NCBI RefSeq assembly: GCF_003243465.1
Contig: NZ_QFQZ01000119.1
Span: 1 to 9,266 of the forward strand
DNA: 9,266 nt
Direction of reading: 5' to 3'
Origin: Caulobacter segnis
GTDB taxonomy: Bacteria > Pseudomonadota > Alphaproteobacteria > Caulobacterales > Caulobacteraceae
Part shown: positions 6,645-9,266 of the stretch, in pieces
How the letters are laid out: every line of letters begins with the position of its first letter
Position numbering within the stretch: position 1 is the stretch's first letter
Program-made: the position numbers and the translations under genes
The notes under the pieces: generated by a model
What the model saw: only the letters and a program-made list of their open reading frames with translations
Told to the model about the DNA's origin: nothing
Databases searched by the model: none

Positions 6645-7292
6645 ATGCCGTCCGGACCCGACATGATGCTGGAGCTGGCCTGCGGACAGGGGCCTGTCTG
6701 CGGGGTGGACGAGGCTGGCCGCGGGCCGTGGGCCGGTCCGGTCAGCGCCGCCGCGGTGATCCTGGACCCCGACCGGGTCCCCAAGGGCCTCAACGACTCC
6801 AAGAAGCTATCGGCCAAGGCCCGCGCGGCCCTGGAGGAGGAGATCAAGGCGGTCGCCATCGCCTGGCGAGTCGAGATGGCCGGTATCGACGAGATCGCCC
6901 AGTACAACATCCTGCACGCCACCGGCCGCGCCATGTGCCGCGCGATCGAGGGCCTGTCGGTGAAGCCCGCCATCGCCTTGGTCGACGGCAACTACCGCTT
7001 CCCGCTGCCGTGCGACGTGAAGACCGTGGTCAAGGGCGACAGCCTGTCGTGCTCGATCGCGGCGGCCTCGATCCTGGCCAAGGAGGCCCGCGACCGGCTG
7101 ATGATCGAGATGGACGCGGTCTATCCCGGCTACGGCTTCGCCAGCCACAAGGGCTATCACGCGCCGATCCATGTCGAGGGCCTGGTCAAGCTGGGCCCCT
7201 CGCCGATCCACCGCCTGGGCTGGGCGCCGGTCAAGGCCGCGCTGGCGGGCGAACTGAACCTGCGCCTGCCGTTCGAGGACGCGGCGGAGTAG
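6645..7292 (+). CDS. rnhB: Ribonuclease HII
   Basis: This 215-residue cytoplasmic endonuclease cuts the RNA strand of RNA:DNA hybrids and starts removal of ribonucleotides misincorporated in DNA. The signature GVDEAGRGPWAGPV is at 20-33. The DEDD metal-binding set appears as D22, E23, D114 and D132, with the same spacing as D16/E17/D108/D126 in E. coli RNase HII. NDSKKL (50-55) and the conserved SHKGYxAPxH region (167-176) are also present. ATG 6645 was chosen; ATG 6663 or 6666 would also keep the catalytic core and none has a good Shine-Dalgarno. The gene lies 109 bases upstream of ccrM on the same strand, the neighbourhood expected in Caulobacter. The frame extends open far upstream, antisense to the GH16 gene, but that part is an artefact of high GC. 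Confidence 0.95.
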   Translation: MPSGPDMMLELACGQGPVCGVDEAGRGPWAGPVSAAAVILDPDRVPKGLNDSKKLSAKARAALEEEIKAVAIAWRVEMAGIDEIAQYNILHATGRAMCRAIEGLSVKPAIALVDGNYRFPLPCDVKTVVKGDSLSCSIAAASILAKEARDRLMIEMDAVYPGYGFASHKGYHAPIHVEGLVKLGPSPIHRLGWAPVKAALAGELNLRLPFEDAAE

Positions 7293-7318
7293 CGAATTTC
7301 CGACGGGCCAGCGCCACG

Positions 7319-7335
7319 TTTACGTCTCGCTAACC
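7319..7335 (+). promoter_or_regulatory. CtrA-like box in the ccrM promoter
   Basis: TTTA (7319-7322), seven bases, then CTAACC (7330-7335) is a degenerate match to the CtrA recognition pattern TTAA-N7-TTAACC. In C. crescentus, ccrM is switched on late in the cell cycle by phosphorylated CtrA binding upstream. The position, about 70-80 bases before the ccrM ATG, fits that role. The match is seen; binding is inferred from the known system. Confidence 0.6.
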
Positions 7336-7364
7336 ACGTCCATACACACCGCGTTTACCAGAAA

Positions 7365-7376
7365 GACTCATGATTC
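7365..7376. promoter_or_regulatory. Two GANTC methylation sites in the ccrM leader
   Basis: GACTC (7365-7369) and GATTC (7372-7376) are separated by two bases and lie 26-37 bases before the ccrM start. Such a pair is described in the C. crescentus ccrM leader, where the methylation state feeds back on transcription so that the promoter shuts off after the sites become fully methylated. Confidence 0.75.
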
Positions 7377-7389
7377 CGTTCTCTTTCTT

Positions 7390-7394
7390 GAGGA
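7390..7394 (+). promoter_or_regulatory. ccrM ribosome binding site
   Basis: GAGGA lies seven bases before ATG 7402, a well placed Shine-Dalgarno that fixes the start giving exactly 358 codons. Confidence 0.7.
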
Positions 7395-7401
7395 CGCGGA
7401 C

Positions 7402-8478
7402 ATGACCTTCGGGCCGGAAACCATCATCCTGGGCGACTGCATCGAGCAGATGAACGCCCTGCCGGAGAAGTCGGTCGACCTGATCTTCGCCGATCCGCCC
7501 TATAATCTTCAGCTGGGCGGCGACCTGCTGCGCCCCGACAACTCCAAGGTCGACGCGGTCGACGACCACTGGGACCAGTTCGACAGCTTCGCGGCCTATG
7601 ACGCCTTCACCCGCGAGTGGCTGAAGGCCGCCCGCCGGGTGCTGAAGGACGACGGCGCGATCTGGGTGATCGGCAGCTATCACAACATCTTCCGCGTCGG
7701 CGTGGCGGTGCAGGACCTGGGCTTCTGGATCCTGAACGACATCGTCTGGCGCAAGTCCAACCCGATGCCCAACTTCAAGGGCACCCGCTTCGCCAACGCG
7801 CACGAGACCCTGATCTGGGCCTCCAAGAGCCGCAACGCCAAGCGCTACACCTTCAACTACGACGCCCTGAAGATGGCCAATGACGAGGTGCAGATGCGCT
7901 CGGACTGGACCATCCCGCTGTGCACCGGCGAAGAGCGCGTCAAGGGTTCGGACGGCCAGAAGGCGCACCCGACCCAGAAGCCCGAAGCCCTGCTCTACCG
8001 GGTGATCCTGTCGACGACCAAGCCGGGCGACGTGATCCTGGACCCGTTCTTCGGGGTCGGCACCACCGGCGCGGCCGCCAAGCGCCTGGGCCGCAAGTTC
8101 ATCGGCATCGAGCGCGAGGCCGAATACCTGGACCACGCCAAACAGCGGATCGCCAAGGTCGTGCCGATCGCGCCCGAGGACCTGGAGGTCATGGGCAGCA
8201 AGCGCGCCGAGCCGCGCGTGCCGTTCGGCACGATCGTCGAGGCCGGCCTGCTGTCGCCGGGCGACACCCTCTACTGCGCCAAGGGCGAGCGGATCGCCAA
8301 GGTGCGTCCGGACGGTTCGATCACGGTCGGAGATCTCTCGGGCTCGATCCACAAGATCGGCGCCCTGGTGCAGTCGGCCCCGGCCTGCAACGGCTGGACC
8401 TACTGGCACTTCAAGACCGACAAGGGCCTGGCGCCCATCGACGTCCTGCGCGCCCAGGTCCGGGCGGGGATGAACTAG
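7402..8478 (+). CDS. ccrM: Cell-cycle DNA adenine methyltransferase CcrM (GANTC)
   Basis: This 358-residue beta-class N6-adenine methyltransferase methylates the adenine of GANTC using S-adenosylmethionine, after the replication fork has passed. The catalytic motif DPPY is at 31-34, and the cofactor motif DPFFGVGTTG (214-223) comes later, the order that defines the beta class. A TQKP element (191-194) precedes it. The C-terminal domain (about 265-358) is the DNA-binding region special to CcrM; S315 and W332, residues linked to strand separation and recognition in C. crescentus CcrM, are both present. The length equals that of the C. crescentus enzyme. No cognate restriction enzyme is nearby, as expected for an orphan regulatory methyltransferase. 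Expression is probably CtrA-driven through the upstream box and limited by the two leader GANTC sites. The protein is a Lon substrate in Caulobacter; no degradation signal was identified here. Confidence 0.97.
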   Translation: MTFGPETIILGDCIEQMNALPEKSVDLIFADPPYNLQLGGDLLRPDNSKVDAVDDHWDQFDSFAAYDAFTREWLKAARRVLKDDGAIWVIGSYHNIFRVGVAVQDLGFWILNDIVWRKSNPMPNFKGTRFANAHETLIWASKSRNAKRYTFNYDALKMANDEVQMRSDWTIPLCTGEERVKGSDGQKAHPTQKPEALLYRVILSTTKPGDVILDPFFGVGTTGAAAKRLGRKFIGIEREAEYLDHAKQRIAKVVPIAPEDLEVMGSKRAEPRVPFGTIVEAGLLSPGDTLYCAKGERIAKVRPDGSITVGDLSGSIHKIGALVQSAPACNGWTYWHFKTDKGLAPIDVLRAQVRAGMN

Positions 8479-8543
8479 GCGTTTTGTGGGGAAGGGCGTC
8501 GGCGTAATTCGACGGCCGGACGGCTCCGGGAAGGGCCTCCGGC

Positions 8544-8562
8544 CGATCCGCCCAGCGGATCG
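8544..8562. terminator. Hairpin between converging ccrM and nrdB
   Basis: A perfect 8-base stem, CGATCCGC (8544-8551) and GCGGATCG (8555-8562), with a CCA loop lies in the 130-base gap between two convergent genes. A wider GGCCGG (8514-8519) / CCGGCC (8539-8544) pairing lies just left. There is no clear T-run on either side, so termination is plausible from position and symmetry only and may be rho-dependent. Confidence 0.45.
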
Positions 8563-8608
8563 CCCCCCGCTCACCTAGTTCCAGGCGGCGGGGGAAAGCG
8601 CCCGCGTC

Positions 8609-9266
8609 CTACTCGGCCGGCGTCAGGTCGGACGAGCGCTTCTTCATCATCTCGTCGAAGCTGGTCCACACGCCCTCGGCGCCGTGCCACGAGCCCTTGG
8701 TGGCGGCCTTGGAGTATTCGGTCGCGCGGGCTTCGAAGAAGTTGGCGTGCTCGACGCCCGACAGCAGCGACTGCAGCCAGGGCAGCGGGTTTTCCTTCAC
8801 ACCGTACACTTCCGGCAGCTGCAGCTGGCGCAGGCGCCAGTCGGCGATGAAGCGGATGTACTGCTTGATGTCGTCCGGGGTCATGCCCTGGATTTCGCCG
8901 GCTTCGAAGGCCAGGTCGATGAAGCGGTCTTCCAGGCCGACCACGTGCTTGCAGCAGTCGACGATGTCGTCGGCCACCGCCTTGGTCACCGCGCCGGTTT
9001 CCTTGTTGAAGGCGTGGTACAGCTTGATGATGCCGTCGCAGTGCAGGCTCTCGTCGCGGATCGACCACGAGACGATCTGGCCCATGCCCTTCATCTTGTT
9101 GAAGCGCGGGAAGTTCATCAGCATCGCGAACGAGGCGAACAGCTGCAGGCCCTCGGTGAACCCGCCGAACATGGCCAGCGTGCGGCAGATGTCGGCGTTG
9201 GTCTCGACGCCGAAGGTCTGCATGTAGTCATGCTTGGCCTTCATGGCCTCGTATTCCATGAACGCC
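8609..9266 (-). CDS. nrdB: Ribonucleoside-diphosphate reductase small (beta) subunit, partial (C-terminal part)
   Basis: The last 219 codons of a class I ribonucleotide reductase beta subunit, which makes dNTPs for replication together with NrdA. The frame runs off the right edge, so the N-terminal third, with the first metal ligands and the radical tyrosine, is not visible. Counting from the Met at 9259, E36 (FTEGLQL), E70 and H73 (RDESLH) match E204, E238 and H241 of E. coli NrdB with exact spacing, so the diiron site is intact in this half. The C-terminal tail, which normally docks on NrdA, ends in SSDLTPAE. The gene converges on ccrM. It cannot be told from this piece whether the subtype is Ia or another class I form. 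Third-position GC is very high, as in ccrM. Confidence 0.93.
   Translation of the reverse strand, partial: AFMEYEAMKAKHDYMQTFGVETNADICRTLAMFGGFTEGLQLFASFAMLMNFPRFNKMKGMGQIVSWSIRDESLHCDGIIKLYHAFNKETGAVTKAVADDIVDCCKHVVGLEDRFIDLAFEAGEIQGMTPDDIKQYIRFIADWRLRQLQLPEVYGVKENPLPWLQSLLSGVEHANFFEARATEYSKAATKGSWHGAEGVWTSFDEMMKKRSSDLTPAE

Noticed and set aside
7330..8574. 414-codon open frame on the minus strand opposite ccrM
   Set aside because: It is a mirror of ccrM codon structure in high-GC DNA, with no recognisable domain, while the plus strand encodes a full-length CcrM.
1..9266. CRISPR array, tRNA/rRNA genes, insertion-sequence transposase or integrase
   Set aside because: No spaced direct repeats, cloverleaf, rRNA segment or transposase/integrase motif was seen. 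I also compared the two edges of the accessory block for matching att-like repeats and found only weak, short similarity.

Overview
The window looks like a chromosomal segment from a high-GC alphaproteobacterium of the Caulobacter group. The strongest clue is ccrM, the cell-cycle GANTC adenine methyltransferase. It is 358 codons long, carries the DNA-binding C-terminal domain typical of Caulobacter CcrM, and lies directly downstream of rnhB. Its leader holds two close GANTC sites behind a CtrA-like box. The genus assignment is inference; no 16S or other marker is present.

Left part (1-4177): an accessory-looking block. A short palindrome-rich stretch and a doubtful small ORF precede two co-directional genes, a 336-residue AAA+ ATPase and an 823-residue subtilisin-like serine protease. 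The pair matches the IetA/IetS (AAA ATPase plus S8 protease) module, first described as a plasmid-stabilising toxin-antitoxin pair on Agrobacterium Ti plasmids and later as a phage-defence system. About 350 bases without a convincing gene follow. This block uses more A/T-ending codons and, by hand count, carries more GANTC sites than the rest, so it was probably acquired horizontally.

Middle part (4178-6578, minus strand): a secreted glycoside hydrolase family 16 beta-glucanase, then a tight three-gene group read in this order: a 78-residue secreted or periplasmic highly charged protein, a four-helix cytochrome b561-type membrane protein, and a small two-helix membrane protein with a C-terminal LuxR-type DNA-binding domain. 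The first two overlap and the last two are 10 bases apart. The group may couple envelope redox state to transcription, but its function is unknown.

Right part (6645-9266): core genes for nucleic-acid metabolism: rnhB (RNase HII), ccrM with its regulatory leader, and, convergent to ccrM, the C-terminal 219 codons of nrdB (class I ribonucleotide reductase small subunit), which runs off the window. These genes have the very high third-position GC expected of the host core genome.

The most notable content is the IetAS-type defence/addiction module, followed by the charged-protein/cytochrome b/membrane-LuxR operon, which I cannot match to a described system.
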